43,440 nucleotides of DNA from Fibrobacter sp. (lineage in GTDB: Bacteria; Fibrobacterota; Fibrobacteria; Fibrobacterales; Fibrobacteraceae), in NCBI GenBank assembly GCA_016285835.1, contig JAEERM010000016.1:1-43440 (forward strand). The letters run 5' to 3'. This document shows positions 7,843-15,875 of this stretch, piece by piece. The notes under the pieces are model-generated. The model saw nothing but the letters and a program-made list of their open reading frames with translations. It was not told the DNA's origin and did no database searches. Positions within the stretch are counted from its first letter, which is position 1, and each line of letters starts with the position of its first letter. The position numbers were made by a program, and so were the translations under genes.

Positions 7843-10212
7843 ATGATCACGATTCCAAGCTATTGGTATTTCGTTCCTGTTGCGGCCATTTTGGCCTTGT
7901 GCATGGCTTACAACTTCTTCAAGAAAATGATAAAGCAACCGTCCGGCACCGACAAAATGCGATCCATTGCTCGGTATGTTCGTATGGGCGCCTACGCTTA
8001 TTTGAGACGCCAGTACAAGACGGTGTCAATAGTATTTGTCGCGCTTTTCCTCATTTTCGTAGCACTAGCCTTCTTCAAAATACAGAATCCGTTCGTGCCG
8101 GTGGCTTTCCTTACGGGTGGCTTCTTTAGCGGGCTTTGCGGTTTTCTGGGCATGAAAACGGCCACCTATGCGAGCGCCCGTACGGCGCAGGGGGCGATTT
8201 CCAGCTTGAATCGGGGCCTTGTCATCGCGTTCCGTAGCGGTGCGGTGATGGGCCTTGTCGTGGTGGGTTTTGGCTTGCTCGACATTTCGGCTTGGTTCTT
8301 CGCGCTCAACTACATCTACGACAACAATGTGTTCGGCTTCGGTGCGGATATCGCCGCCAAGCTTTCGCTAGGCGGCTGGTCGGATGCGCTTATCAATAAC
8401 GATACGTGGCGTCACGGCAAGATGGTCGAAATTACGACGACAATGCTCACGTTCGGCATGGGTGCGTCGCTGCAGGCGCTGTTCGCGCGTGTGGGCGGCG
8501 GCATCTATACGAAGGCCGCAGATGTCGGCGCCGACCTTGTCGGCAAGGTGGAAGCCGGTATCCCCGAAGACGACCCGCGCAACCCGGCGACGATTGCGGA
8601 CAACGTGGGCGACAACGTCGGCGATGTGGCCGGCATGGGCGCCGACCTTTACGAATCCTACTGCGGTTCCATCCTCGCGACGGCCGCGTTGGGTGCCGCG
8701 CTGCCGGGTGTCGGGCTGACTTACGTGATTTCACCGATGCTCGTTGCTGCCATCGGCATCGTCCTTTCGATTGTTGGAATTTTCATGGTGCGGACCAAGG
8801 AAGATGCCGATACCAAGTCGCTGTTGCGTTCTCTTTTGACGGGAACGCTCGGCTCGTCCATCCTGGTGCTGATTACGCTCTTTGTGCTTGTGAAACTGGA
8901 TTTCATCTCGCTCGGTATTTTTGGCTCCGTGCTCTCGGGGCTTGCCGCGGGCGTGCTGATTGGCCAGTTTACCGAATACTACACTTCTGATGCTTACAAG
9001 CCCACCCGCGGGATTGCCGGGCAGGCCAAGCTCGGAGCCGCGACGACGATTATCGACGGCATTTCCGTGGGCATGTTCTCGACGGGGCTCCCCGTGGTGA
9101 CGATTGTCATCGGCATCATTGCTGCGTTCGGTTGTGCGGGCGGTTTCCAGAACATGGCCATGGGCCTTTACGGTGTCGGTTTTGCTGCGGTCGGTATGCT
9201 CAGTACGTTGGGCATCACGCTGGCCACGGATGCGTTCGGCCCGATTGCCGATAATGCTGGCGGCAATGCCGAAATGGCCGGGCTCGACGAGAAGGTGCGT
9301 GCGCGTACCGACGAACTCGACCAGCTCGGGAATACGACGGCGGCGACGGGCAAGGGCTTCGCTATCGGCTCTGCCGCCTTGACCGCGATGGCTCTGCTTG
9401 CGTCTTACGTGGAAGAAATCAAGATCTGGATTGGCCACCTCGCGTCTTCCGCCGAAGGCGTATGGCGCGTGGGGAGCGTTGCGTTCGTGAACCACGCCGA
9501 CGACCTCTTGAAGGTTGTCGGGAATGTCCCCGGCGTGAAGCTTTTGGATGAGGGAACCCGCGCCATTTCGGCCAACGGCGACCTGATAGGCATGGTGGCG
9601 AGCCGCGTCAACTACACGGACTTCATGCATGTGTACAACCTGAACCTCATGAACCCGATGCTGCTTGGCGGTCTCTTTATCGGTGCGATGATGGGATTCA
9701 TCTTCTGCGCGCTGACTATCAAGGCCGTGGGCCGCGCCGCGAGCGCCATGGTGGAGGAAGTTCGCCGCCAGTTCCGCGAAATTCCGGGCATCATGGAAGG
9801 TACGGGTCAACCCGATTACGCCCGTTGCGTCGAAATCTCGACTGTCGGTGCGCAGCGCGAGATGGTGCTTCCGTCGTTGATTGCCGTGGTCGTCCCGGTT
9901 GTTGTCGGCCTGTTCATGGGCGTTGCGGGCGTGTTCGGCTTGCTCGTTGGTGGCCTAGCCAGCGGCTTCGCCCTTGCGACGATGCTCAACAATGCTGGCG
10001 GAGCCTGGGACAACGCGAAAAAGTTTGTCGAAAAGGGCAACTATGGTGGCAAGGGCTCAGAGACGCACAAGTCCGCCGTCGTGGGCGATACCGTGGGCGA
10101 TCCGTTCAAGGATACCGCGGGTCCGTCGCTGAACATCCTCATCAAGCTCATGACCATGGTGAGCGTGGTTTTTGCCGGCGTTATCGCGCGTTTCGGCGGT
10201 TTCCTGTTCTAA
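7843..10212 (+). CDS. hppA: Membrane-bound ion-translocating pyrophosphatase, K+-dependent type
   Basis: HppA couples pyrophosphate hydrolysis to pumping of H+ or Na+ across the inner membrane. At 789 residues it is slightly longer than usual, with about 16 hydrophobic segments. Signature motifs are present: [33 protein letters not shown], the [16 protein letters not shown] loop and a second Asp-rich site near the end ([16 protein letters not shown]). [10 protein letters not shown] has Ala and Gly where K+-independent enzymes carry Lys and Thr, so K+-stimulated activity is expected. Whether the ion is Na+ or H+ is not decided here. The ATG at 7843 follows GAGGT closely, and a TATAAA lies at 7826-7831. 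It is a single gene ended by a hairpin. Confidence 0.97.
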   Translation: MITIPSYWYFVPVAAILALCMAYNFFKKMIKQPSGTDKMRSIARYVRMGAYAYLRRQYKTVSIVFVALFLIFVALAFFKIQNPFVPVAFLTGGFFSGLCGFLGMKTATYASARTAQGAISSLNRGLVIAFRSGAVMGLVVVGFGLLDISAWFFALNYIYDNNVFGFGADIAAKLSLGGWSDALINNDTWRHGKMVEITTTMLTFGMGASLQALFARVGGGIYTKAADVGADLVGKVEAGIPEDDPRNPATIADNVGDNVGDVAGMGADLYESYCGSILATAALGAALPGVGLTYVISPMLVAAIGIVLSIVGIFMVRTKEDADTKSLLRSLLTGTLGSSILVLITLFVLVKLDFISLGIFGSVLSGLAAGVLIGQFTEYYTSDAYKPTRGIAGQAKLGAATTIIDGISVGMFSTGLPVVTIVIGIIAAFGCAGGFQNMAMGLYGVGFAAVGMLSTLGITLATDAFGPIADNAGGNAEMAGLDEKVRARTDELDQLGNTTAATGKGFAIGSAALTAMALLASYVEEIKIWIGHLASSAEGVWRVGSVAFVNHADDLLKVVGNVPGVKLLDEGTRAISANGDLIGMVASRVNYTDFMHVYNLNLMNPMLLGGLFIGAMMGFIFCALTIKAVGRAASAMVEEVRRQFREIPGIMEGTGQPDYARCVEISTVGAQREMVLPSLIAVVVPVVVGLFMGVAGVFGLLVGGLASGFALATMLNNAGGAWDNAKKFVEKGNYGGKGSETHKSAVVGDTVGDPFKDTAGPSLNILIKLMTMVSVVFAGVIARFGGFLF

Positions 10213-10235
10213 ATTCCGGTTTCCCCAAAAATGAA

Positions 10236-10263
10236 GAAGTCGACCTAATTCTAGGTCGGCTTC
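10236..10263 (+). terminator. Hairpin after hppA
   Basis: A 12-bp stem (one G-T pair) runs from GAAGTCGACCTA to TAGGTCGGCTTC with a 4-nt loop, 24 bp after the hppA stop. AAAAA precedes it, but the downstream side (TATGGGG) has no T-run, so it may work better for transcription from the right. Confidence 0.6.
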
Positions 10264-10442
10264 TATGGGGTTGGTTTGGAGTATGTTTTTAATATAGGAA
10301 ATAAATTTCAATGTTTTGTCACGTTTTTGTATAAAAGTTTACTTTTTTTTGATTTTTGTTGAATAATTTACAACTCGAAACAATCTTTTGTAAACTTGTG
10401 TTTGCTTTGTGTGGTTGAAAAACGACTGGAATTTGTCTGAAA

Positions 10443-10943
10443 TTAGGCCTTGTTTTCGTTTACAAAATCCGAAAGCGAGACTTTTTTCTCGTTCAGGAGG
10501 GCTTCGGTCAGGGTACTTCCCTTGTATGTCAGCTTGAGCGAGAAGAATGGTTCGCCTCTTTCGAGCAGCGCAAGGAAAATCAGGTCACCGTCCCAGTGGG
10601 GGAGTTCGCGGACCTTCGCCTTGTCGACCCATTCCAGGTTACCTTCGTCGCATTCCTTGAGTTCCCCCGAGAATTCCGTAGCTGTGAACAGGTGCATGAA
10701 TTCCGTCTGGTCCATTCCGTCGCTGATGAACGTGACGATACCGCGGTACTTGGGCTGGATTAGGGTGAGGCCTGTTTCTTCTAAGCATTCCCTGCGGATG
10801 CAGTCTTCCGGGGATTCCCATTCCATGAACTTCCCGCCAATACCTATCCACTTGTCCTTGTTGATGTCGTTCTTTTTCTTGACGCGGTGCAGGAGCAGGT
10901 ATTTGCCGTCTTGTTCGATATAGCAGAGAGTGGTGTTAATCAT
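10443..10943 (-). CDS. Nudix hydrolase, MutT-like
   Basis: This 166-residue protein has a complete Nudix box: GKFMEWE, then SPEDCIR, then RECLEETGL, matching G-x5-E-x7-R-E-U-x-E-E-x-G-U. Nudix enzymes split nucleoside diphosphate derivatives using Mg2+. The opening (MINTTLCYIEQDGKYLLLHR) and the HWDGD segment after the box resemble the MutT/8-oxo-dGTPase group, so nucleotide-pool sanitation is the likeliest role; the substrate is unproven. It lies 34 bp downstream of the GH5 terminator hairpin and is probably a separate unit. No Shine-Dalgarno stands out. Confidence 0.9.
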   Translation of the reverse strand: MINTTLCYIEQDGKYLLLHRVKKKNDINKDKWIGIGGKFMEWESPEDCIRRECLEETGLTLIQPKYRGIVTFISDGMDQTEFMHLFTATEFSGELKECDEGNLEWVDKAKVRELPHWDGDLIFLALLERGEPFFSLKLTYKGSTLTEALLNEKKVSLSDFVNENKA

Positions 10944-10977
10944 GGGTGGCCTTTTGAAATCTGGTGAAAATATAAAA

Positions 10978-11005
10978 AATCCCGACGGCCGGAGCCGCCG
11001 GGATT
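10978..11005 (-). terminator. Intrinsic terminator after the GH5 cellulase
   Basis: The stem AATCCCG/CGGGATT plus CGGC/GCCG with one internal mismatch is followed on the minus strand by TTTTTTATA. It lies about 20 bp beyond the cellulase stop at 11025: a textbook rho-independent terminator. Confidence 0.85.
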
Positions 11006-11024
11006 CCTCTCTCTCTAAAAGAAA

Positions 11025-12494
11025 CTACTTTATCAATAAACTAGCCTGGGATACGGAATGGCCCTGGGTTATTTGGACGACGTATTTCCCGGCGGGGAGG
11101 CGGTTCAGTTCTATGCTGTGCATGCCGCTGGAAAGCGCTTCGCTATGAGCCATTTTTGCGTGTCCGAGGGCGTCGAAAATCTTCACCGTAACGTGTCCCG
11201 TCCTTGCAATGCTGAAGTTCAGCGTTCGCCCCTGGAGGGTAATTGCTGCCGGTGCGGTCGATGCAACGGCGCGGATAGCGTCGGCGCTGCTGCTGGATTT
11301 GCCGGAATCGCTTTTCGGGGGTTGGGCGCTAGACGAGGATTCCTTGCTTTCGGCAGATGTCGGGGTTTGCGTTTCGGAGTTGCTCGATGGGGGTGGAGCC
11401 TTTGTCGGGCAGAGCGTATAGGTTTCCGCGTTCGTGCTCAGGTAACTCTTGAGCGTGTCGCCGGACTTGGTAAAGGTGAGGCTTGTCGGGGTGGCTGTGG
11501 CGGAGTCGAACGCGGCGGAGCCTTCGTTGATCCTCGATGCCGACCAGTTCGCCCAGGAGAGCTTGTGCTCGTTCATCCAGTTTTGCCAGCCGTCGTTGTC
11601 GCCGGCGACACTGCCTTTACCATCGGAGGTCGTGACACCCCATTCGCTCACGAACACGGAGAGGCCCGCGTTCATCGCTTCTACGGCGTTTTCGCCTTCG
11701 CAGGGCCAGCTCTGACCGAACATTCCTTCGTGCTTTCCGCTAAAGCAGTGCGTTCCGGCATAGTAGTGGAACGTATAGGCGGTGTTCTGCTTGGGGTCGT
11801 TGATTTCGCTGCCGATGACGCGGTTGGGGAATTGGTCCCATTCCGGTGTGCCCACGAGAATCAAGTTGTCGGAATATTTGCGGATTTCGGCCACCACGGC
11901 GTCGGCGTAAGTCTTGATGACGCTCCACTCGATTTTCTGTGGCTCGTTGAAAACTTCGAAAATGACGTTGTCGTACTGGCCGTATGCCTGGGCCATCTCG
12001 CCGAAGAACTTGACCGCGTTTTGAGTCTGCGTGTTTGCTGTATGCGAATGCCAGTCGATGATGACGTAGATGTCCTGTTTGATGGCCGCCTCGACGACCC
12101 TCTTTACAAATTGGGTTTGCGAATCGGGCTGGACCGCATAACCGATGTACTTGCCCTTTGTCCAGTCTTCGTTGCCGGCTGCCATGGCCGCGCGCACAAT
12201 CTGGATTTTCATGTCTTTCACCATGGTGGTGATTCCGTCTTCGCTCCAGAAGTCAAGGGCCTCGTCCATGAGGCTCCAGTAGAGGCTCATGCCGCGCACC
12301 TGCACCTCGGCGCCGTCCTTGACGCCCTCGCAGCTACCGTAGATTTGTCCCTTGTTTTGGCTATTTTTGCCTGCGATGAGCTTGCCGTACTGGCTTACGG
12401 GACCCACGCGGGTCGGCGTAATGTCGGCAGCGACCGCATTCATGCAGAAAGCGGTTGCGATAGCAAAAAACGTTAATTGGGCTTTATTTATCAT
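11025..12494 (-). CDS. Secreted GH5 endoglucanase with C-terminal sorting-like module
   Basis: This is an endo-beta-1,4-glucanase candidate of glycoside hydrolase family 5. From MINK the protein has 489 residues. A signal peptide ends near residue 23 (CMNAVAA). The catalytic domain spans about 25-360, with the acid/base Glu184 in FNEP, the nucleophile Glu284 in VSEWG, and conserved IIDWHSH and HYYAGTH segments. A Ser/Pro/Thr-rich linker follows (about 370-405). The last ~75 residues resemble the type A C-terminal sorting domain of type IX secretion substrates (VTVKIFDALG, then LPAGKYVVQIT). An upstream ATG at 12506 exists, but ATG 12494 has GGAG six bases before it, inside the codons of the longer form. 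A single gene with its own terminator. Confidence 0.93.
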   Translation of the reverse strand: MINKAQLTFFAIATAFCMNAVAADITPTRVGPVSQYGKLIAGKNSQNKGQIYGSCEGVKDGAEVQVRGMSLYWSLMDEALDFWSEDGITTMVKDMKIQIVRAAMAAGNEDWTKGKYIGYAVQPDSQTQFVKRVVEAAIKQDIYVIIDWHSHTANTQTQNAVKFFGEMAQAYGQYDNVIFEVFNEPQKIEWSVIKTYADAVVAEIRKYSDNLILVGTPEWDQFPNRVIGSEINDPKQNTAYTFHYYAGTHCFSGKHEGMFGQSWPCEGENAVEAMNAGLSVFVSEWGVTTSDGKGSVAGDNDGWQNWMNEHKLSWANWSASRINEGSAAFDSATATPTSLTFTKSGDTLKSYLSTNAETYTLCPTKAPPPSSNSETQTPTSAESKESSSSAQPPKSDSGKSSSSADAIRAVASTAPAAITLQGRTLNFSIARTGHVTVKIFDALGHAKMAHSEALSSGMHSIELNRLPAGKYVVQITQGHSVSQASLLIK

Positions 12495-12689
12495 TTTCCA
12501 CTCCATTTAATCAACCTGTAACCATAATTTACCTGTTTTTTCGTTTTTTTTGCAAAAAATAGGGTGGAAAGTGTTTACCACAGGAACCAGGTGCAAACCG
12601 TTCAGATAATTTCAAAAAAATCCCGGGAAAATTGCTTTTCTCGGGGTGTTTTGGGCGTTTTTTGCGCCCGGAGATGTCGGCGTTATTGC

Positions 12690-13073
12690 CTATTTGACGA
12701 ATGCGCTCAGCAGCTTTTTGGCCTCGTCACCTGCGGCGAAGCGAATTTCGCCTATGGTGTGGTACTCGAACCCAGAGAACTGCTGCAGGTGCAGTGCGGC
12801 GAATTCGTGATCCCGTGAATAGCACAGGTTCAGCCGGAAATTCCCGTTGGCGCTTGTCTCCGGGCGGCCCTCTTTTTTGAGGACTGCATAGAGTTCGCTT
12901 GGTGTAGCTTCGAGAATCGCCTTGACTTTTTGGCCTTCGGTGGGGCTGTAATCCAGGCAAACTCCCACGACGGGCGAGTTTGTCGGGGTGTAGGTGACTT
13001 TGGTCATGAGACCGAAGCACTTTTTTTCGGTCTTGATATAGATTTGGTTGAAGAGGGCGCTCGCCATCTCCAT
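12690..13073 (-). CDS. Small hypothetical protein downstream of the TA pair
   Basis: A 127-residue soluble protein I do not recognise. Visible segments are YTPTNSPVVGVCLDYSPTEGQ, a helix ATPSELYAVLKKEGRPE, a strand-rich NGNFRLNLCYSRDHEFAAL, and HTIGEIRFAAGDEAKKLL at the end. Two Cys residues; no signal peptide or membrane segment. It starts 28 bp after the antitoxin stop on the same strand and could be the third gene of that operon. There is no good Shine-Dalgarno; a second ATG two codons in (MASALF) is possible. Codon use resembles its neighbours. Confidence 0.6.
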   Translation of the reverse strand: MEMASALFNQIYIKTEKKCFGLMTKVTYTPTNSPVVGVCLDYSPTEGQKVKAILEATPSELYAVLKKEGRPETSANGNFRLNLCYSRDHEFAALHLQQFSGFEYHTIGEIRFAAGDEAKKLLSAFVK

Positions 13074-13101
13074 TTTGGAAATGTTTTTTAATTAGGGTGA
13101 A

Positions 13102-13401
13102 TTAAATTGCTGCTTTTGACAACACTTCAATGGCGTATTCGCTGTACTTGACGCCGCCTTTTGCTGCATTGCGCTTGAGCCCTTCGATGACCCAGGTTGG
13201 CAAACGGAAAGATGCCATTTTTGTTGCTTCGCGAGCCTTACGAGCTTTAATTTCCTTTACGGTTTCTTCCCAAGGTCCGTTGCTGACGATTGCGGTGCCG
13301 TCTTCCAAACCTTTGCGAAATTCTTCTGCAAAACTGTGCTCGTTAAAATAGCGCAGTTCTTCTTCAGTCATGTCGGGTTTTTCCATTACTTTGAATTCCA
13401 T
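13102..13401 (-). CDS. Antitoxin of a type II TA pair, BrnA/CopG-like
   Basis: This 99-residue protein has a C-terminal ribbon-helix-helix-like segment (MASFRLPTWVIEGLKRNAAK, then GVKYSEYAIEVLSKA), as in BrnA/CopG-type antitoxins that bind DNA and neutralise the toxin. The N-terminal half is acidic and charged (TEEELRYFNEHSFAEEF) and probably covers the toxin. The start is set at the ATG at 13401. The frame is open 25 codons further up, but that part is Arg/Ser-rich shadow sequence inside the toxin gene. It overlaps the toxin gene by 16 nt, in toxin-first order as in brnTA. It likely represses its own promoter (13633-13661). Confidence 0.78.
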   Translation of the reverse strand: MEFKVMEKPDMTEEELRYFNEHSFAEEFRKGLEDGTAIVSNGPWEETVKEIKARKAREATKMASFRLPTWVIEGLKRNAAKGGVKYSEYAIEVLSKAAI

Positions 13402-13628
13402 ATTTTTACCTCGTCCTTGTGTGCTCGTCTTGCTGTGACGACTGTGTATAGATCTTTTTCTAGTACGACAATCCATATTTCTCCGTCTATTTCGCCTATG
13501 GCGATGTAGCGGTCTTTTTGTTGCTTTGACGGAATAAGAACTCTGTTCCCGTTAACGAGTTTTGCCGCCATCTCGGGAGTGAACATTCTCTCGTCGAATT
13601 TCTCGAATGCGTGTTTGATTATTTTCAT
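13386..13628 (-). CDS. Toxin of a type II TA pair, BrnT/DUF4258-like
   Basis: An 80-residue basic protein. The N-terminal KHAFEKFDERMFTPEMAAKLV resembles DUF4258/BrnT-fold proteins, and the C-terminal VVTARRAHKDEVKIW matches the BrnT ending (ISARRA-type motif before a charged helix). BrnT toxins are RelE-fold ribonucleases that stop translation. The start is taken at the ATG at 13628, because an upstream open extension to 13691 would lie before and across the promoter at 13633-13661. No Shine-Dalgarno can exist: only four bases separate the -10 box from the ATG. The assignment as a toxin rests on C-terminal similarity and gene order. Confidence 0.75.
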   Translation of the reverse strand: MKIIKHAFEKFDERMFTPEMAAKLVNGNRVLIPSKQQKDRYIAIGEIDGEIWIVVLEKDLYTVVTARRAHKDEVKIWNSK

Positions 13629-13632
13629 GAGT

Positions 13633-13661
13633 AATATACAAATTGTATTACAAATTGTCAA
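13633..13661 (-). promoter_or_regulatory. Strong sigma-70-type promoter of the TA operon
   Basis: Minus strand: a perfect TTGACA (13661-13656), a 17-bp spacer, TATATT (13638-13633), then ACTC and the toxin ATG. The expected transcription start, 6-7 nt after the -10, falls on the ATG itself, so the toxin mRNA is predicted to be leaderless. Confidence 0.8.
13637..13659. promoter_or_regulatory. Candidate TA operator: two copies of an 11-bp near-palindrome
   Basis: TACAAATTGTA (13637-13647) and TACAAATTGTC (13649-13659) are near-palindromes repeated with a 12-bp period. They fill the spacer between the -35 and -10 boxes and touch both. This is the layout expected for cooperative binding of a ribbon-helix-helix antitoxin and autorepression. 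Confidence 0.7.
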
Positions 13662-13827
13662 TAAATCAAATTTAAAAATGCCTATATACAAAATATTAGG
13701 GCATTTTTTACGAAAATGGGCTTTTTTTCCGTGATTCCGTTTTTTTAGGAACTATGATCTAAGTTATATTTTTACGATGACAAAAAATGACATTGTAAAA
13801 GAATGTCTTGTTATTCGTGTATAGATT

Positions 13828-14712
13828 TTAGAACAAATCCAGCGAGCTGTCCAGGTAGATTTCTTCGCGAACCTTGAGTTGGTGCTCGGGCCTAGTCATG
13901 TAATAAAGTAGAAATTCCAGGATGATGGCGCTGCCGAGGCTGCGTCCCTCGATTTTGAAATGGCGGAATCCCGCGGGGGCGTAGATGTTCTGAATGTCGT
14001 CTATCCCGATGAATCCGGGGTTCTTCATGGCGTCGGAAAAGCGGTAGCCTCTTTGGGCGGTGGGCGAGACGCATTCATGGTCTGCGCAGTCTTCGCCGAG
14101 GCTTTTGCGGCTTACGTTCTCGTAGCAATTCTTGCGATCGTGGCAACCGAACCAGCAGCATTCATTGCACAGGAATTCGACCTTCTGCTTTTGTGCATCC
14201 GTGAGCGTGTTTAGCTTGTCAAATTGCTTGTTTAGGCGGAAGTCCGGCACTACATAGCTGAAATCGTCGCGGTCCAGCTCTGCCATGAACTGTTCGAAGT
14301 CCGTGAGCACTTTCGTGGTTGAAGAGACGAAGTAGAACTTGGGATATTTTGCCTTGATGTATTCGAGCAGAAGATCCGAATGGGCGATGATGCCTGCTTT
14401 AACACTCTCGAACATCTTGCACAATTCATTGCATCGCGCATCGTCAAGGTGCTCCTTGCGAATCAATGAATTGCTGAAGGTAAGCCGAGGTGAAATCCCG
14501 TATTCCTTTATGAGTGCGGCAACCTTATCCGGCTCGGCATCGCCGAAACCGACGCGTCCGCCACCCCAGATGCAATCGTTCGGTGCCCCATAAATGGAAC
14601 CGATTTCGCACCAGTCGTAAAAGTATTCCCGGTGCTCGCGCCAAAGCGGTAAAATGGCCTTGTACAGGTCGTAAAATTCGAACAGTCCGGGAAGGTGGTA
14701 AAAGATTTTCAT
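13828..14712 (-). CDS. Peptidase-U32-like TIM-barrel protein with Cys cluster
   Basis: This 294-residue cytosolic protein lacks a signal peptide. Near the C-terminus, FRHFKIEGRSLG resembles the KIEGR hallmark of U32-type proteins, and the body (RLTFSNSLIRKEHLDD, then FYFVSSTTKVL) reads like a TIM barrel. Between residues 182 and 214 there are seven cysteines (Cys182, 185, 186, 190, 196, 209, 214), a likely iron-sulfur or zinc site. U32 relatives act in tRNA or cofactor hydroxylation and in collagen-type proteolysis; the function here is unknown. The ATG is 2 bp after the stop of the secreted-protein gene upstream, so they are probably co-transcribed, an odd pairing of exported and cytosolic proteins. 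Confidence 0.65.
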   Translation of the reverse strand: MKIFYHLPGLFEFYDLYKAILPLWREHREYFYDWCEIGSIYGAPNDCIWGGGRVGFGDAEPDKVAALIKEYGISPRLTFSNSLIRKEHLDDARCNELCKMFESVKAGIIAHSDLLLEYIKAKYPKFYFVSSTTKVLTDFEQFMAELDRDDFSYVVPDFRLNKQFDKLNTLTDAQKQKVEFLCNECCWFGCHDRKNCYENVSRKSLGEDCADHECVSPTAQRGYRFSDAMKNPGFIGIDDIQNIYAPAGFRHFKIEGRSLGSAIILEFLLYYMTRPEHQLKVREEIYLDSSLDLF

Positions 14713-14714
14713 TA

Positions 14715-15683
14715 CTACTTCAGGACAATTTTGCCGCTGAAATCAACAGACTTGTTGGAAATACGGACTATGTAGACGCCCGCATCAAGGGCGGATAGGT
14801 CAAGAGTGGAAGTTCCCGTCACGGAACCCTTCTTGACAATCTTACCCTGGAGATTGGCAATCTTGACGGAAGCGCTGGACGTAATCCCGGTGAAGGAAAC
14901 CTTTCGGCCTGCAACGATCGTGTTTACGCTTGAAACTGTTCGGTGGATCTTGAGCGCGTTCTCCTTATGAGGGCATGCGTCTAATGACCCGATTTGGGAT
15001 ATGTAGAAGTCTCCTTCCGTACTTTCCTTAGCTTGGACTTTGAACTTGATGGCAACGAGCTTAGCGGCAGCTTCCGGGCCGGTAATTTTTTTACCCTTGC
15101 CAAAACCGGCCTGCGCGAAACTTTCCCAAGGAAATCTCTTTGTAGTGCCGTCGTAGCTATCCCAAGGATCTCCCTTTGTAGTGCTGTCTTTGTACTCGGG
15201 AAGCTCGACAACTGGCGTATCGTAATTCAAAGCTTTGTCGATGTCCTCGCCGAGACTCAATTCAAGCGTTGCGGGGAGAGTAGAAGAATAACGAATGCAA
15301 ATACCGCCCCACATAGTAGCATCACCTGCTACCGGGGTGCTGTCCGTTGGACTGGCGTAGCCTACGACGTTGAAGCCGACTCCGACAAACGGGTCGTAGG
15401 TCGTGTCTGCTCTAGATAGTATGATATGGCCGCAAATGCCATGACACCAATCAACCACGGGTTGAAAGGAGTTCTCGTTCCCTTCCATACCCTTATCGAC
15501 CGGCCATATGATTTTGGACTGGCCGTTGTGAATGGAGTCGTTGAACTCGAACCAATAACCACCTGTTTTGGTTTCGTTTCCAAGTTCTGTTTCGACCTTT
15601 TCTGTGTCGCCATCCCAAAGCTTGAAGGCCATTGCCGCTACGGACAATGCTGCCACGGTAGTGTATAATAGTTTAATATTCAT
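14715..15683 (-). CDS. Secreted modular protein with C-terminal sorting-like domain
   Basis: A 322-residue exported protein. A signal peptide covers about residues 1-19. Residues 35-235 form one beta-rich module with landmarks VDWCHGICGH, MWGGICIRYSSTL, an FPWESF segment and IGSLDACP. The last ~75 residues resemble a type A C-terminal sorting domain (SVKIANLQGKIV, then LDAGVYIVRIS). The module matches the third repeat of the lipoprotein at 16711-18609 (SAWGGFCIHYNTY, FGSYDQCG). Ligand-binding or carbohydrate-binding beta-sandwich families such as CBM11/CIA30 have a similar look, but this is not established. A GGGGG Shine-Dalgarno lies just upstream of the ATG. The gene diverges from the TIGR02147 gene; its direct DNA repeat is listed separately. 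Confidence 0.8.
   Translation of the reverse strand: MNIKLLYTTVAALSVAAMAFKLWDGDTEKVETELGNETKTGGYWFEFNDSIHNGQSKIIWPVDKGMEGNENSFQPVVDWCHGICGHIILSRADTTYDPFVGVGFNVVGYASPTDSTPVAGDATMWGGICIRYSSTLPATLELSLGEDIDKALNYDTPVVELPEYKDSTTKGDPWDSYDGTTKRFPWESFAQAGFGKGKKITGPEAAAKLVAIKFKVQAKESTEGDFYISQIGSLDACPHKENALKIHRTVSSVNTIVAGRKVSFTGITSSASVKIANLQGKIVKKGSVTGTSTLDLSALDAGVYIVRISNKSVDFSGKIVLK
15124..15188 (-). repeat. In-frame 36-bp-period direct repeat in the secreted protein
   Basis: Two 29-bp copies (15124-15152 and 15160-15188) agree at 25 positions and lie 36 bp (12 codons) apart. They encode the related peptides STTKGDPWDS and GTTKRFPWES, and point to a recent internal duplication in a loop of the module. 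Confidence 0.75.
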
Positions 15684-15790
15684 AGCATCCCCCTGTCAAA
15701 GATAACATAAAAAGTCAAAGTGGCCTATTTGAAAATTCAAGAAAAATGCTTAATTCTGTGATTTTTGCGTCACTTTATTGTTTTTTTTAA

Positions 15791-15826
15791 TTTTGTATCA
15801 TGAAAATATTGCATGATGATACAAAA
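15791..15826. promoter_or_regulatory. Perfect 11-bp inverted repeat, candidate operator
   Basis: TTTTGTATCAT (15791-15801) is exactly inverted as ATGATACAAAA (15816-15826) with a 14-bp spacer. It spans the -35 box of the TIGR02147 gene and lies between two divergent genes, so it is a natural binding site for that protein. It could also form a hairpin, but it lies upstream of the predicted start site. Confidence 0.7.
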
Positions 15827-15837
15827 TGTGCTATATT
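15809..15837 (+). promoter_or_regulatory. Promoter of the TIGR02147 gene
   Basis: TTGCAT (15809-15814), a 17-bp spacer and TATATT (15832-15837). The predicted start near 15844 gives a leader of about 32 nt containing the GGAG Shine-Dalgarno. The palindrome at 15791-15826 covers its -35 region. Confidence 0.7.
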
Positions 15838-15875
15838 AGATACGTTGGATGAACTGTTTCGTGTTAGGAGTCTTT

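Noticed and set aside
8731..9810. 359-codon minus-strand open frame opposite hppA
   Set aside because: Mirror of a certain gene; Arg/His-rich product with no domain, signal or ribosome site.
11058..12476. 472-codon plus-strand open frame opposite the GH5 gene
   Set aside because: The minus-strand GH5 enzyme has catalytic motifs, signal peptide and terminator; the opposite product has none.
15691..15826. Transposon or IS end at the 11-bp inverted repeat
   Set aside because: The repeat is a tight 36-bp palindrome over a promoter; no transposase, target duplication or second end is present.
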